Below the pieces are notes generated by a model, which saw only the letters and a program-made list of their open reading frames with translations, was not told where the DNA came from and made no database searches. A stretch of 64,000 bases of DNA, taken from assembly GCA_017556585.1 (NCBI GenBank), contig JAFYMP010000086.1, positions 39,471 through 103,470 of the forward strand. Direction: 5' to 3'. Source of the DNA: Bacteroidaceae bacterium. Its GTDB lineage: Bacteria > Bacteroidota > Bacteroidia > Bacteroidales > Bacteroidaceae. The translations under genes and the position numbers were made by a program. How positions within the stretch are numbered: the stretch's first letter is position 1; every line of letters starts with the position of its first letter. Positions 1 through 9,537 of the stretch are shown piece by piece.

Positions 1-2
1 TT

Positions 3-1769
3 GCAGGATCTGTTGTGGTTGGTATGGGTACAGGTATGGCCAATATCTTTGCCAACAGCGAATATATGACAGAGACCATGCGTGGCGGACATTCAGATTT
101 GGTTCAGGTGGCAGAGGGTGAAAAAAAGAGCGATGGATTGGACATAAAATATGCTACAGACTGGAGCTACGGTATAGATGAATCGCTTACCTTTATGATT
201 CCGGGATTTATGGGAACAGCCTCAGGTTACGATGTAGGTACAGATTCTCATCTATACGAAACTCTTGTTAAAAACGGAGTCTCCAAAGCCGATGCAAAGT
301 CGTTCTGTCAGTCTGCTCCTACCTATTGGGGTGAACAGCCGTTTACCGTAGGTTCAGTATATGCCGGTGCAATAGTATGTTTCCTCTTTGTGCTTGGTCT
401 GCTTATAGTGAAAGGACCATACAAGTGGGCTCTGCTGGTTGCAACCTTCTTCTCGTTTGCACTTGCATGGGGAAAAAACTGGATGTGGCTTACCGAACTA
501 TTCTTTGAATACTTCCCGTTATACAGCAAATTCCGTTCTGTTTCATCTATATTGATAGTTGCGGAAGTTACTGTACCACTGTTAGGATTCCTTGCGCTCA
601 AACAGATAATGGATGGCACAATAGACAAGAAGATTATAAACAAGAACCTCTATATATCGGCAGGTATAACAGGCGGACTCTGCCTGATATTTGCTCTGTT
701 TGGCGGTTCTCTGTTTACATTTACATCTTCAAACGATGCAAGCATTGCTTCACAACTGCCGGGTTGGGCCTTTTCTGCAATAATAGAAGAACGTTCCATA
801 ATGTTCCGTACAGATTCATTCCGTTCGTTCCTCTTTATTCTGCTTTCTGCTGCCACTGTTTGGCTCTTTACCAACAACCTTATTAAAAAGAGCTGGATGA
901 TAGCGGTTCTGGGCATTCTTGTAGTAGCCGATATGTGGCCTGTAAACAAACGTTTCCTGAATGATAGCAACTTTGTTACAGCAAAACAGAATCAGAGTGC
1001 CTTTGCAATGAAACCATACGAACAGGCTATTCTTACCGATAAAGATCCCCATTTCAGAGTGCTGAATCTTACCACAAGCACATTTAACGATGCCCGTACA
1101 TCATACTATCTGAAATCGATAGGCGGATACAGCGCTGCAAAACTGCGTCGTTATCAGGATATTATAGACCAATATCTCTCAAAGATGGATATGGATGTTA
1201 TTAGTATGCTGAATGCCAAATACTTTATAGTGACCGATGACGAAGGTAAGGCAGTACCTCAGCGCAATCCATACGCAATGGGTAATGCCTGGTTTGTAGA
1301 TACTCTGCTGGTTGCCGAAAATGCCAATCAGGAGTGTGCAGCACTTGGTTCTATCAACCTAAAGACCACTGCGGTACTGGATAAGGAATTTGCAGGTTAT
1401 GTACAGAACTTTACCCCTGTTCAGGGCAATGAAGCACAGATAGCTCTTACATCGTATGCTCCCGATGTACTTACCTACAAATCGGCTTCAACCAAAGCAG
1501 GAACAGCAGTATTCTCAGAAATCTACTATCCGTATGGCTGGAAGGCATATATAGATAACGAACCGGTTGATATTTTCCGTGTGAACTATCTGCTGCGTGC
1601 TATCAACATTCCTGCCGGAAATCACGATATACGTTTTGAATTCCGTCCTGACAGTGTACGTAAAGGCGATACCTTGTCACTGATATTTGTGGGAATAATG
1701 TATGCGTCAATACTTGCCATGATTGTAGTGGCAGTAATAAGATGCAGAAAGAATTGTGTAAAAGGGTAG
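3..1769 (+). CDS. YfhO family membrane protein, 3' part
   Basis: The reading frame is open through the left edge of the window, so the N-terminus is missing; about 588 residues remain. Roughly seven hydrophobic membrane segments are visible, six in the first half and one near the end (about residues 555-580), separated by a long hydrophilic stretch that contains the YfhO-type extracytoplasmic region. YfhO-like proteins are GT-C-fold polytopic proteins thought to act in glycosylation of cell-wall or surface glycans; in Bacteroidota they are usually annotated only as 'YfhO family protein' and the substrate is unknown. It ends two bases before the convergent ispD stop, so no terminator separates them. 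The family call rests on overall layout and characteristic phrases near the C-terminus and is fairly secure; the function is not. Confidence 0.8.
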   Translation, partial: AGSVVVGMGTGMANIFANSEYMTETMRGGHSDLVQVAEGEKKSDGLDIKYATDWSYGIDESLTFMIPGFMGTASGYDVGTDSHLYETLVKNGVSKADAKSFCQSAPTYWGEQPFTVGSVYAGAIVCFLFVLGLLIVKGPYKWALLVATFFSFALAWGKNWMWLTELFFEYFPLYSKFRSVSSILIVAEVTVPLLGFLALKQIMDGTIDKKIINKNLYISAGITGGLCLIFALFGGSLFTFTSSNDASIASQLPGWAFSAIIEERSIMFRTDSFRSFLFILLSAATVWLFTNNLIKKSWMIAVLGILVVADMWPVNKRFLNDSNFVTAKQNQSAFAMKPYEQAILTDKDPHFRVLNLTTSTFNDARTSYYLKSIGGYSAAKLRRYQDIIDQYLSKMDMDVISMLNAKYFIVTDDEGKAVPQRNPYAMGNAWFVDTLLVAENANQECAALGSINLKTTAVLDKEFAGYVQNFTPVQGNEAQIALTSYAPDVLTYKSASTKAGTAVFSEIYYPYGWKAYIDNEPVDIFRVNYLLRAINIPAGNHDIRFEFRPDSVRKGDTLSLIFVGIMYASILAMIVVAVIRCRKNCVKG

Positions 1770-1771
1770 TG

Positions 1772-2476
1772 TTATCTCTTTCTGTTAGAGAGTAACCACT
1801 CTATCATAGGAATATCACTTGCAAAAGTGAGTTTGATGTTTGATGTGTCTCCGGGTACTATACCAACAGGTACCTGGGGCATATATTTTATAACGGTACC
1901 GCAATCGTCTGTAGATTTAAAATTGGGATCCTGCAGGGCTATCTTGTAAGCCTCTTCCAGTACAGAACGTCTGAATGCCTGTGGTGTCTGTTCGCTATAT
2001 AGAATATCTCTGTTCAGTACGGTATCCATTGTTTTGCCACTATCGTGCGTCTCCACAATAGTATCGGCAACAGGGATAGCCACATCGGCTGCGGTGTAGC
2101 TATCCATTGCCTCTATAGTTCTATCAATAATCTCTGTTGTTACCAAAGGACGTGCAGCATCGTGTATAAGCATATTGCAGTCCGGCATATTGCGGTAGAT
2201 ATCTACTGCCGCCAATGTGGAGTGGTAACGCTCTTTGCCTCCTTGCACTATATGTTTAACCTTTTGCCAGCCTCGCTCTTTGGCTAATGCCTGTACCTTA
2301 TCTATATATTCTGATGCAACCACTATGGTTACCTCTTCTATCTTAGGATGGGCACAGAATGTATCTACAGAATGTTCCAGCACATATTTGCCCGCAAGCA
2401 TAAGAAACTGCTTGGGAATATCCAGTCCTGTTCTTGAACCTGAACCGGCTGCCAGTATTACTGCAACATTCTTCAT
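1772..2476 (-). CDS. ispD: 2-C-methyl-D-erythritol 4-phosphate cytidylyltransferase
   Basis: A 234-residue protein of normal family length. It converts MEP and CTP to CDP-ME in the non-mevalonate isoprenoid pathway, in the cytoplasm. The N-terminal nucleotide-binding signature LAAGSGSRTGLDIPKQF-like motif (residues 8-24) carries the glycine-rich loop, Arg and the conserved Lys; HDAARPLV near residue 104 and the later D/T-rich segment around TDDCGTV are also family hallmarks. It lies directly downstream of metG on the same strand with a 10-bp gap, so the two are probably co-transcribed from the metG promoter. Confidence in the call is high. Confidence 0.93.
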   Translation of the reverse strand: MKNVAVILAAGSGSRTGLDIPKQFLMLAGKYVLEHSVDTFCAHPKIEEVTIVVASEYIDKVQALAKERGWQKVKHIVQGGKERYHSTLAAVDIYRNMPDCNMLIHDAARPLVTTEIIDRTIEAMDSYTAADVAIPVADTIVETHDSGKTMDTVLNRDILYSEQTPQAFRRSVLEEAYKIALQDPNFKSTDDCGTVIKYMPQVPVGIVPGDTSNIKLTFASDIPMIEWLLSNRKR

Positions 2477-2486
2477 AAACAGATTG

Positions 2487-4547
2487 TTAACGTACTTCGC
2501 TACCCGGATTAACAGGTTTCTCTACTGTGGTAACAGCAAGTGTTCCGTCTGCATTCAGTGCACTCAGAATCATTCCCTGGCTCTCTATGCCACGAATTTT
2601 TCTTGGTGCCAGATTAGCAATGAAACATACCTGCTTACCTACTAAATCCTCCGGATTGTAGTACTGTGCTATACCTGAAAGGATAGTGCGACCACCTAAA
2701 CCATCGTTTATTTTGAACTGCAAAAGTTTGTCGGCTTTTGGCACTTTCTGGCACTCTAATACTGTACCAACTCTAATGTCTAACTTCTCAAAATCGGGGA
2801 ATTCAATGTTTGGAAGTATAGGTGTGGCAGGCTGGGCTTTTGCCTCTGCCTCTTCGTTTGCCTTTTTAGTAGCAAGCAGTTTATTAACCTGTGCCTCAAT
2901 AGCTTCGTCTTCAATCTTTTCAAACAGAAGTTCTGCTTTACCCAATTTATGACCTGCTTTCAACAGTTCTATGCTGCCTAACTGGTTCCAGTCACAACCC
3001 TCCATACCAATCATATTACGCAGTTTCTCGCTGCTGAAAGGCAAGAATGGTTCAAATGCTATAGAGAGGTTGGCAACCAACTGTAGAGCAATATTCAGAA
3101 TAGTCTCTACGCGGGCCATATCGGTCTTTGCAAGTTTCCAAGGTTCTGTATCAGCAAGATATTTGTTACCAATGCGAGCCAGATTCATAGCCTCTTTCTG
3201 TGCATCGCGGAACTTAAAGTTCTCTAATAGTGATTCCAACTGCTGTTGAACACCTGCAAACTCTTTAAGTGTCTCTTTATCATACTCTGTCAGTTCACCT
3301 GCTGCAGGAACTACGCTGTCAAAATACTTCTGTGTAAGAACAAGTGCACGGTTTACAAAGTTTCCATAAACAGCCACAAGTTCGTTGTTGTTACGTGCCT
3401 GGAAATCTTTCCATGTAAAGTTGTTATCCTTTGTTTCAGGAGCATTTGCTGTAAGCACATAACGCAGTACATCTGCTTTGCCCGGGAAATCTTCCAGATA
3501 TTCGTGTACCCAAACAGCCCAGTTTCTGGATGTAGAAATCTTATCGTCTTCCAAATTCAGGAATTCGTTGCTTGGAACATTATCAGGAAGAATATAGCTA
3601 CCATCTGCTTTTAGCATAGATGGGAATACAATGCAGTGGAATACTATGTTATCTTTACCTATAAAGTGAACCAGACGTGTATCTTCATCTTTCCACCACT
3701 GTTCCCATGTGCCACGTTTAGGATGAGCATCGCAGAACTCTTTGGTGTTGCTTATATAGCCTATAGGAGCATCGAACCATACGTAAAGCACTTTGCCCTC
3801 TGCACCCTCTACAGGAACAGGAATACCCCAATCCAAATCGCGGCTTACGGCACGTGGCTGAAGTCCCATATCAAGCCAGCTCTTGCACTGACCATATACG
3901 TTTGGACGCCACTCCTTGTGTCCTTCAAGAATCCACTCCTGTAACCACTCCTGATACTGTTCCAGTGGCAGATACCAGTGTGTGGTCTCCTTCATTACAG
4001 GCTTGCTTCCGCTTACAGTACTTGTAGGGTTAATAAGCTCTGTTGGTGAAAGGGCTGTACCGCACTTTTCGCATTGGTCGCCGTATGCCTTATCGTGGTG
4101 ACAATGAGGACATTCACCGGTTATATATCTGTCGGCAAGGAACATCTTTGCCTCTTCGTCGTAGTACTGTTCGCTGCTCTTCTGAATAAATTTGCCTGTG
4201 TCATACAACTTGCGGAAGAAATCGGCAGCAAACTGATGATGTATATCGGAACTGGTGCGTCCGTAAATATCGTAAGAAACACCCATCTTCTGGAATGTCT
4301 CTTTTATCTGATAGTGATATCTGTCAATAACATCCTTCGGTGTAATACCCTCCTTCTTTGCTCTGATGGTAATAGGCACACCATGTTCATCGGAACCGCC
4401 AATGAACATTACAGGAATAGATTTCAGACGTTGATAACGGACATAAATGTCGGCAGGAATATATGCACCTGCCAAATGACCTATGTGCAACGGACCATTT
4501 GCGTATGGCAATGCCGATGTAACCAGAATCCTTTTGTACTCTTTCAT
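2487..4547 (-). CDS. metG: methionyl-tRNA synthetase with C-terminal tRNA-binding domain
   Basis: Class I aminoacyl-tRNA synthetase charging tRNA-Met. The HIGH motif appears as PLHIGHLAG close to the N-terminus, a four-cysteine zinc knuckle (CPHCHH...CEKCG) at about residues 145-165, and the KMSKS loop as KISTS near residue 340. The last 110 residues form an EMAP/Trbp111-type tRNA-binding domain starting at [11 protein letters not shown], as in other Bacteroidota MetG. I chose the ATG at 4547 (686 residues). A longer frame exists from a TTG at 4586, but that TTG is part of the promoter -7 box TAACTTTG (4584-4591), so it lies upstream of the expected transcript. The gene heads a metG-ispD unit. 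Confidence 0.96.
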   Translation of the reverse strand: MKEYKRILVTSALPYANGPLHIGHLAGAYIPADIYVRYQRLKSIPVMFIGGSDEHGVPITIRAKKEGITPKDVIDRYHYQIKETFQKMGVSYDIYGRTSSDIHHQFAADFFRKLYDTGKFIQKSSEQYYDEEAKMFLADRYITGECPHCHHDKAYGDQCEKCGTALSPTELINPTSTVSGSKPVMKETTHWYLPLEQYQEWLQEWILEGHKEWRPNVYGQCKSWLDMGLQPRAVSRDLDWGIPVPVEGAEGKVLYVWFDAPIGYISNTKEFCDAHPKRGTWEQWWKDEDTRLVHFIGKDNIVFHCIVFPSMLKADGSYILPDNVPSNEFLNLEDDKISTSRNWAVWVHEYLEDFPGKADVLRYVLTANAPETKDNNFTWKDFQARNNNELVAVYGNFVNRALVLTQKYFDSVVPAAGELTEYDKETLKEFAGVQQQLESLLENFKFRDAQKEAMNLARIGNKYLADTEPWKLAKTDMARVETILNIALQLVANLSIAFEPFLPFSSEKLRNMIGMEGCDWNQLGSIELLKAGHKLGKAELLFEKIEDEAIEAQVNKLLATKKANEEAEAKAQPATPILPNIEFPDFEKLDIRVGTVLECQKVPKADKLLQFKINDGLGGRTILSGIAQYYNPEDLVGKQVCFIANLAPRKIRGIESQGMILSALNADGTLAVTTVEKPVNPGSEVR

Positions 4548-4583
4548 ATCTTCAGTTTGTATATTTATATCTGTTTTAGATTG

Positions 4584-4591
4584 CAAAGTTA
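4584..4591 (-). promoter_or_regulatory. -7 promoter box of metG
   Basis: On the minus strand the sequence reads TAACTTTG, a perfect match to the Bacteroidota -7 consensus TAnnTTTG. It predicts a transcript start near 4577 and a 5' leader of about 30 nt before the metG ATG at 4547. I see no clear -33 TTTG at the usual spacing. Confidence 0.65.
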
Positions 4592-4616
4592 CATCTTTAT
4601 ATTCAGAGAATTACTT

Positions 4617-6155
4617 TTATGAGCCCCAATTTTCTCTATCAAGGCTACGATAACTTATAGCTTCTGCTATATGTTGCGGTTTTATGCTCTCCGAATTATC
4701 CATGTCGGCAATAGTTCTTGATACTTTCAATATTCTGTCGTATGCTCTGGCAGAGAGGTTCAGTCGCTTCATAGCCTGCCCTAAGATATTTATACTTGCA
4801 GGTTCTGCCTTGGCATATAAGTTCAGTAGTTTTGAATCCATCTGAGCATTGCAATAAATCCCCTTTTCATCGGCAAATCTCCGGCTTTGTATCTCTCTGG
4901 TGCGTATCACTCTTGCCCTTATTTTTTCACTTGGTTCGCCTTTGTTTTTGGAACTCATATCTTCAAAACTGACAGGCTGAATTTCACAATGCAGATCGAA
5001 TCTGTCCATAAGAGGTCCGCTTATTTTGTTCAGATATCTTTCTATGCCGGTCGGGCTGCACTGGCACGCCTTTGTGGGATGGTTGTAGTATCCGCAAGGG
5101 CAGGGGTTCATAGATGCCACAAGCATAAAAGATGCAGGGTATTCCACAGTGTATTTAGCTCTTGAAATAACTATGCTTCTATCTTCTAATGGCTGTCTAA
5201 GCACCTCTAATGATGTTTTTGAAAAGTGTGGCAGTTCATCTAAAAAGAGTATTCCGTTATGAGCTAACGATATTTCACCGGGTTGAGCATTTATGCCACC
5301 GCCGGTTAACGCTATACTTGATATGGTATGATGCGGATGTCTGAACGGTCTGTTTTTTACCAGCGATACTCCTTGTCCTGTGTATCCTGCAACAGAATGT
5401 ATTCTTGTGGTTTCCAAACTTTCTGAAAGTGTAAGTGGAGGCAGAATAGTAGGCAGTGTACGTGCCATCATAGATTTACCACTTCCCGGCGGACCTATCA
5501 TTATAATGTTATGACCACCTGCCGCAGCTACCTCTAATGCTCTTTTTACCGCTTCCTGGCCTTTAATGTCGGAAAAGTCACACCCCATAAACCCGGTGTA
5601 ATCTTCTTCTTTCTCTAAATAGTGTGGCATAGGTGCTATAGCGTCCGGCATATCGTTAAGCAGTGAAACCACCTGGCGCAGATTCTTTACTCCATAAACC
5701 TCTATGCCATCTACCACAGCAGCTTCCGCTGCATTCTGATAGGGTAGAATTACCCCCTTAAAACCGGCCTCTTTGGCTTTAATAGCCATAGAAAGTGCAC
5801 CTTTTATGGGTTGTAACCCACCATCTAAACTCAGTTCTCCCATAATGATATATTCTGTCAGGTGGTTGGGCTTGATAATCTCTGCACCTGTCATAATTCC
5901 TACAGCCAAAGGCAAATCGTAGGCAGCACCCTCCTTGCGTATGTCGGCAGGTGCCATATTTACAATAATCTGGCTTGTGGGGAACTTGTATCCGTTTACT
6001 TGTAGGGCTGATACTATACGTTCGTGGCTCTCCCTGACAGCAACGTCAGGCAGACCTACCAAAAAAAACTTGATACCTCTTGATGTACTAACTTCAATGG
6101 TGATAACAAAAGCATCTATTCCTTGAACAGCTGCTCCAAAAACTTTTATTAACAT
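4617..6155 (-). CDS. comM: YifB/ComM-type Mg-chelatase-like AAA+ ATPase
   Basis: A 512-residue protein with the full ComM architecture: an N-terminal ChlI-like/Lon-protease-fold domain (about residues 1-170), a central AAA+ Mg-chelatase domain with Walker A GPPGSGKSMM and Walker B ILFLDELPHF, and a C-terminal Mg_chelatase_C helical domain (LNLSARAYDRILKVSRTIADM). In other bacteria ComM is a hexameric helicase that promotes branch migration during integration of transforming DNA; in Bacteroidota its role is untested. It sits 43 bp downstream of the lipoprotein gene on the same strand. The family is certain; the gene symbol is by homology. Confidence 0.93.
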   Translation of the reverse strand: MLIKVFGAAVQGIDAFVITIEVSTSRGIKFFLVGLPDVAVRESHERIVSALQVNGYKFPTSQIIVNMAPADIRKEGAAYDLPLAVGIMTGAEIIKPNHLTEYIIMGELSLDGGLQPIKGALSMAIKAKEAGFKGVILPYQNAAEAAVVDGIEVYGVKNLRQVVSLLNDMPDAIAPMPHYLEKEEDYTGFMGCDFSDIKGQEAVKRALEVAAAGGHNIIMIGPPGSGKSMMARTLPTILPPLTLSESLETTRIHSVAGYTGQGVSLVKNRPFRHPHHTISSIALTGGGINAQPGEISLAHNGILFLDELPHFSKTSLEVLRQPLEDRSIVISRAKYTVEYPASFMLVASMNPCPCGYYNHPTKACQCSPTGIERYLNKISGPLMDRFDLHCEIQPVSFEDMSSKNKGEPSEKIRARVIRTREIQSRRFADEKGIYCNAQMDSKLLNLYAKAEPASINILGQAMKRLNLSARAYDRILKVSRTIADMDNSESIKPQHIAEAISYRSLDRENWGS

Positions 6156-6198
6156 GGCTTATGGTATTATTGGTTGTGTTGTTCATATTTGAAAAATA

Positions 6199-7224
6199 TT
6201 AATCGTCGTCCCTGTTTGGTACTCTATCTTTAATGGTGTATTTTAAATCATCAATAGAATAGCATACTGCCGTGATATGTTCCTGGCCTGTAAGTAACAG
6301 ATAAGCAGGTAATTTGTTTATTCCGGGTGTGGTAACTATTTTACTGTTCCATCCGGTTTGGTCACAATATTCTATTAGGTTAAGACTATCCTTATCAACT
6401 GTATTTTTCCATCTGTCAAAATTTGTATCTATGGACAAAGTGGTGAATATAAGCGCTTTATCGGGGAAACTGTCTCTTAGGGCGTAGAACTGCTTTCTTG
6501 CGTTGTCACTCTGTTCGTGCCACGATGCCCATACGCACACAGCCTGATATCCGTGGTCGCTTATCTGGTTGAATTGTGTCTTAATGTTTGCAGTATCTGT
6601 AACAGTGACTCTCGATATAAAACTCGCACTGCCGCCTACTGCCTTTTTATTTGTATTCAGGTCTAAAATAAACTGATGATCCTGTAACAGACCGCTCATT
6701 TTATTCATTACCGAATTCAGTTGTGCCACGCTGGCTTTGTTTTGGCGTACCATATATTCATAAATCAGATATGGTATAGCTTCAGAAAATGGATTATGGG
6801 TAATGAATGTATCTATTCTTGCAATAATCTGTTCAAATGTGGTATCACTTTCTACTTCATTACGGAAAGTTGTAAGTTCATTGTTTGTTTTACCACCATT
6901 GATAATAGAAAACTTGGTGCTATCTGTTTTATGAAGAGTAGAGGTAATATCTTTCTCTGCAAAAACTATGTCCTGTGAACCATCTGTGTAGAATAGGAAC
7001 AGTGGGGTAATAGTATCAACCTGTACGGTATATACAAACTTACCATCAACAGGACGTATAGTATCGGTACGTTCAAAACGGTAGTCAAATCCGGCTACTA
7101 TTATTGAATCGTTACTGCCACTATCTATTGTACCCTCCAAAGTATATATGTTGTGCTGTCTGTTGCACGAAACAACAAACAGACACAAAACAATAATACC
7201 TGTTATGGAGCGTAATCTTGTCAT
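6199..7224 (-). CDS. DUF4369 lipoprotein with degenerate thioredoxin fold
   Basis: A 341-residue lipoprotein. The signal peptide ends in the lipobox VVSC, with Cys20 as the acylated residue. No acidic residues follow it (CNRQHN), which argues for a periplasm-facing rather than surface lipoprotein. Residues about 25-110 look like a DUF4369 domain (YTLEGTIDSGSNDSIIVAG), and the C-terminal third looks like a TlpA/thioredoxin-like domain. The motif after the central strand reads VWASWHEQSDNARKQF where active members have WASWCxPC, so both redox cysteines are replaced (His and Ser). It is therefore unlikely to be a disulfide oxidoreductase. It lies between typA and comM on the same strand. Confidence 0.78.
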   Translation of the reverse strand: MTRLRSITGIIVLCLFVVSCNRQHNIYTLEGTIDSGSNDSIIVAGFDYRFERTDTIRPVDGKFVYTVQVDTITPLFLFYTDGSQDIVFAEKDITSTLHKTDSTKFSIINGGKTNNELTTFRNEVESDTTFEQIIARIDTFITHNPFSEAIPYLIYEYMVRQNKASVAQLNSVMNKMSGLLQDHQFILDLNTNKKAVGGSASFISRVTVTDTANIKTQFNQISDHGYQAVCVWASWHEQSDNARKQFYALRDSFPDKALIFTTLSIDTNFDRWKNTVDKDSLNLIEYCDQTGWNSKIVTTPGINKLPAYLLLTGQEHITAVCYSIDDLKYTIKDRVPNRDDD

Positions 7225-7235
7225 ATATACTAATG

Positions 7236-9029
7236 TTACTTAGCAGCCTTCTTTCTATCGTTTTCGTTAAGAATAATCTTACGCAGACGCATGCTCTTTG
7301 GAGTAACTTCCACGTATTCATCGGTCTTGATATATTCCAATGCCTCTTCTAATGAGAAGATAACCGGTGGAGCTATATGAGCCTTGTCATCAGAACCACT
7401 TGCACGCATATTGGTAAGCTGTTTGCTCTTGGTAACATTGATTACCAAATCTCTTTCGTGAACATGTTCACCCACCACCTGACCGGCATAAACCTGATCC
7501 TGCGGATTTATAAAGAACTTACCTCTGTCCTGCAGTTTGTCTATAGCGTATGCAAAAGCAGTACCTGTCTCCATAGCAACCATAGAACCGTTTGTGCGGC
7601 GTTCAATATCACCCTTGTATGGCTGATACTCCTTAAAACGATGTGCCATAATTGCTTCACCCTGAGATGCAGTCAGAATATTTGTTCTTAAACCAATGAT
7701 ACCTCTTGATGGAATATCGAATACAATGATAACTCTGTCGCCCTGAGTCTCCATAGATGTCATTTCGCCCTTACGTTTGGTGGCCAAATCAATCATCTTA
7801 CTGCTGAACTCTTCCGGTACGCTGATAGTCAGCTCCTCTATAGGTTCACAGGTTACGCCGTTAATCTCTTTCATAATAACCTGAGGCTGACCTACCTGAA
7901 GTTCATAGCCTTCGCGACGCATAGTCTCAATCAAGATAGAAAGATGTAATACACCACGTCCCGAAACAACCCATTTACCATCTTCTTCTGTCCTGCGAAC
8001 GCGCAAAGCCAGATTCTTATCAAGCTCTAAATCAAGACGTTCCTGAATGTGTCTTGATGTCACAAATTTACCCTCTTTTCCAAAGAATGGAGAATCGTTG
8101 ATGGTAAACATCATGCTCATGGTAGGTTCGTCTATAGCAATAGGTGGCAGTGGATCCGGGTGCTCCAAATCGCAGATGGTATCTCCAATCTCAAATTTCT
8201 CCAATCCTACAATAGCGCATAAATCGCCTGCTACAACCTTCTCCACCTTTTTCTGTCCCATGCCTTCAAAGACGTGGAGCTCTTTAATTTTTACCTTAAC
8301 CATAGAACCATCTCTATGTGCAAGAGTACACATCATTCCTTCGGTCAGTTCTCCGCGATTTATACGGCCTACCGCAATTCTTCCGGTGTAGGAAGAGTAA
8401 TCCAATGATGTAATGAGCATCTGTAGTGAACCCTCCTCCTTCTTTGGTTCCGGAATGTATTTTACTATTGCATCCAGCAAAGGCAATATATTATTTGTGG
8501 GCTTTTTCCAATCTTCGCTCATCCACGCCTGTTTGGCAGAACCATACAGAACAGGGAAATCAAGTTGGTCTTCTGTTGCTTCCAGCGCAAACATCAGGTC
8601 GAATACCATTTCGTACACCTCTTCCGGACGGCAATTGGGTTTATCCACCTTATTTACTACAACAATAGGTTTCAATCCTATCTGCAACGCCTTTTGCAGT
8701 ACAAAACGGGTTTGTGGCATAGGACCTTCGAATGCATCTACCAGCAGAATACATCCATCGGCCATATTAAGCACGCGTTCTACTTCACCGCCAAAGTCGG
8801 AGTGTCCCGGAGTGTCAATAATGTTAATCTTTGTATCTTTATAGGTGATAGAAACGTTCTTGGAAAGAATGGTTATACCGCGCTCTCTTTCAAGATCGTT
8901 GTTATCAAGCATCAATTCACCCTTTGACTGGTTATCTCTAAACAGATTACCTGCCATCAACATTTTGTCCACCAAGGTAGTCTTTCCGTGGTCAACGTGT
9001 GCAATAATTGCAATGTTTCTTATATTCAT
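7236..9029 (-). CDS. typA: ribosome-associated translational GTPase TypA/BipA
   Basis: A 597-residue translational GTPase of the EF-G superfamily, involved in ribosome assembly and stress adaptation. The G1 loop AHVDHGKTTL is at residues 9-18, followed by the switch region RERGITI, the DTPGHSDF G3 motif and NKVDKP G4 motif; EF-G-like domains II, III and V and the TypA-specific C-terminal domain follow. I start it at the ATG at 9029 (MNIRNIAIIAH). A TTG-initiated extension to 9059 overlaps the -7 box TAACTTTG at 9057-9064 and is not plausible. Its promoter is divergent from that of rpsO, with the two -7 boxes about 45 bp apart. Confidence 0.96.
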   Translation of the reverse strand: MNIRNIAIIAHVDHGKTTLVDKMLMAGNLFRDNQSKGELMLDNNDLERERGITILSKNVSITYKDTKINIIDTPGHSDFGGEVERVLNMADGCILLVDAFEGPMPQTRFVLQKALQIGLKPIVVVNKVDKPNCRPEEVYEMVFDLMFALEATEDQLDFPVLYGSAKQAWMSEDWKKPTNNILPLLDAIVKYIPEPKKEEGSLQMLITSLDYSSYTGRIAVGRINRGELTEGMMCTLAHRDGSMVKVKIKELHVFEGMGQKKVEKVVAGDLCAIVGLEKFEIGDTICDLEHPDPLPPIAIDEPTMSMMFTINDSPFFGKEGKFVTSRHIQERLDLELDKNLALRVRRTEEDGKWVVSGRGVLHLSILIETMRREGYELQVGQPQVIMKEINGVTCEPIEELTISVPEEFSSKMIDLATKRKGEMTSMETQGDRVIIVFDIPSRGIIGLRTNILTASQGEAIMAHRFKEYQPYKGDIERRTNGSMVAMETGTAFAYAIDKLQDRGKFFINPQDQVYAGQVVGEHVHERDLVINVTKSKQLTNMRASGSDDKAHIAPPVIFSLEEALEYIKTDEYVEVTPKSMRLRKIILNENDRKKAAK

Positions 9030-9056
9030 CTTATACTTATTTCCAACTTCGGGGTG

Positions 9057-9064
9057 CAAAGTTA
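9057..9064 (-). promoter_or_regulatory. -7 promoter box of typA
   Basis: Minus strand reads TAACTTTG, a perfect TAnnTTTG. It is 28 bp upstream of the typA ATG and faces away from the rpsO promoter in the same 126-bp intergenic gap. Confidence 0.65.
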
Positions 9065-9085
9065 CACGAAAAATTCAAGAAATTC

Positions 9086-9116
9086 ATTGCATATTCAAAA
9101 AGAAGAGATAACTTTG
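9086..9116 (+). promoter_or_regulatory. rpsO promoter (-33 ATTG, -7 TAACTTTG)
   Basis: ATTG at 9086-9089 and TAACTTTG at 9109-9116 are separated by 19 bp, the classical spacing for the primary sigma factor of Bacteroidota. The transcript should begin near 9123, about 33 nt before the rpsO ATG. Confidence 0.75.
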
Positions 9117-9155
9117 CGCCCGCTAAACGAAATTTTCATTAAAAAACTGTAGAAA

Positions 9156-9425
9156 ATGTATTTAGACAAAGAGAAAAAACAAGAAATCTTTGGACAATAC
9201 GGAAAGTCTAACACGGATACCGGCTCACCAGAAGCTCAGATAGCCCTGTTCTCATACCGTATTTCCCATTTGACGGAGCATCTTAAACAGCACCGTAAGG
9301 ATTATAGCACAGAGAAAGCACTTACACAGCTTGTTGGTAAGCGTCGCGCACTCCTTAACTATCTTAAGGATCGTGATATCGAACGTTACCGCGCTATCAT
9401 TAAGGCTTTAGGTCTTCGTAAGTAA
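9156..9425 (+). CDS. rpsO: 30S ribosomal protein S15
   Basis: An 89-residue protein, exactly the usual S15 length, with the conserved core TGSPEAQIALFSYRI, LTEHLKQHRKDYST and GKRRALLNYLKDRD. It binds the central domain of 16S rRNA early in 30S assembly. The gene is monocistronic: a strong promoter lies 40 bp upstream and a strong intrinsic terminator starts 22 bp downstream. Confidence 0.98.
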   Translation: MYLDKEKKQEIFGQYGKSNTDTGSPEAQIALFSYRISHLTEHLKQHRKDYSTEKALTQLVGKRRALLNYLKDRDIERYRAIIKALGLRK

Positions 9426-9446
9426 GACTCTCTTGAGGAAAAAGTG

Positions 9447-9481
9447 TGGAGCCAACCAAAGTGGATTGGCTCCATTTTTTT
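9447..9481 (+). terminator. intrinsic terminator of rpsO
   Basis: A perfect 9-bp stem (TGGAGCCAA at 9447-9455 with TTGGCTCCA at 9466-9474), a 10-nt loop and a following run of seven T. Confidence 0.88.
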
Positions 9482-9501
9482 GATATTCCGTCAGTTTACA
9501 C

Positions 9502-9509
9502 TAAATTCG
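9502..9509 (+). promoter_or_regulatory. possible -7 box of ahcY
   Basis: TAAATTCG matches TAnnTTTG at all but one fixed position and lies 29 bp before the ahcY ATG, downstream of the rpsO terminator, where a promoter is required. No clear -33 element. Confidence 0.4.
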
Positions 9510-9537
9510 CAACATACATAAATAATATATATAAGGA

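Noticed and set aside
4074-4622. A 182-codon rightward frame opposite metG
   Set aside because: It lies wholly opposite conserved metG codons and over its promoter; Cys/Ile/Val-rich shadow translation without motifs. The same applies to the other long opposite-strand frames over typA, dusB, GH8 and the giant proteins.
9482-9537. SAH or SAM riboswitch upstream of ahcY
   Set aside because: Only 56 bp separate the rpsO terminator from ahcY, and they contain no stem-loop of a size that could form an aptamer.
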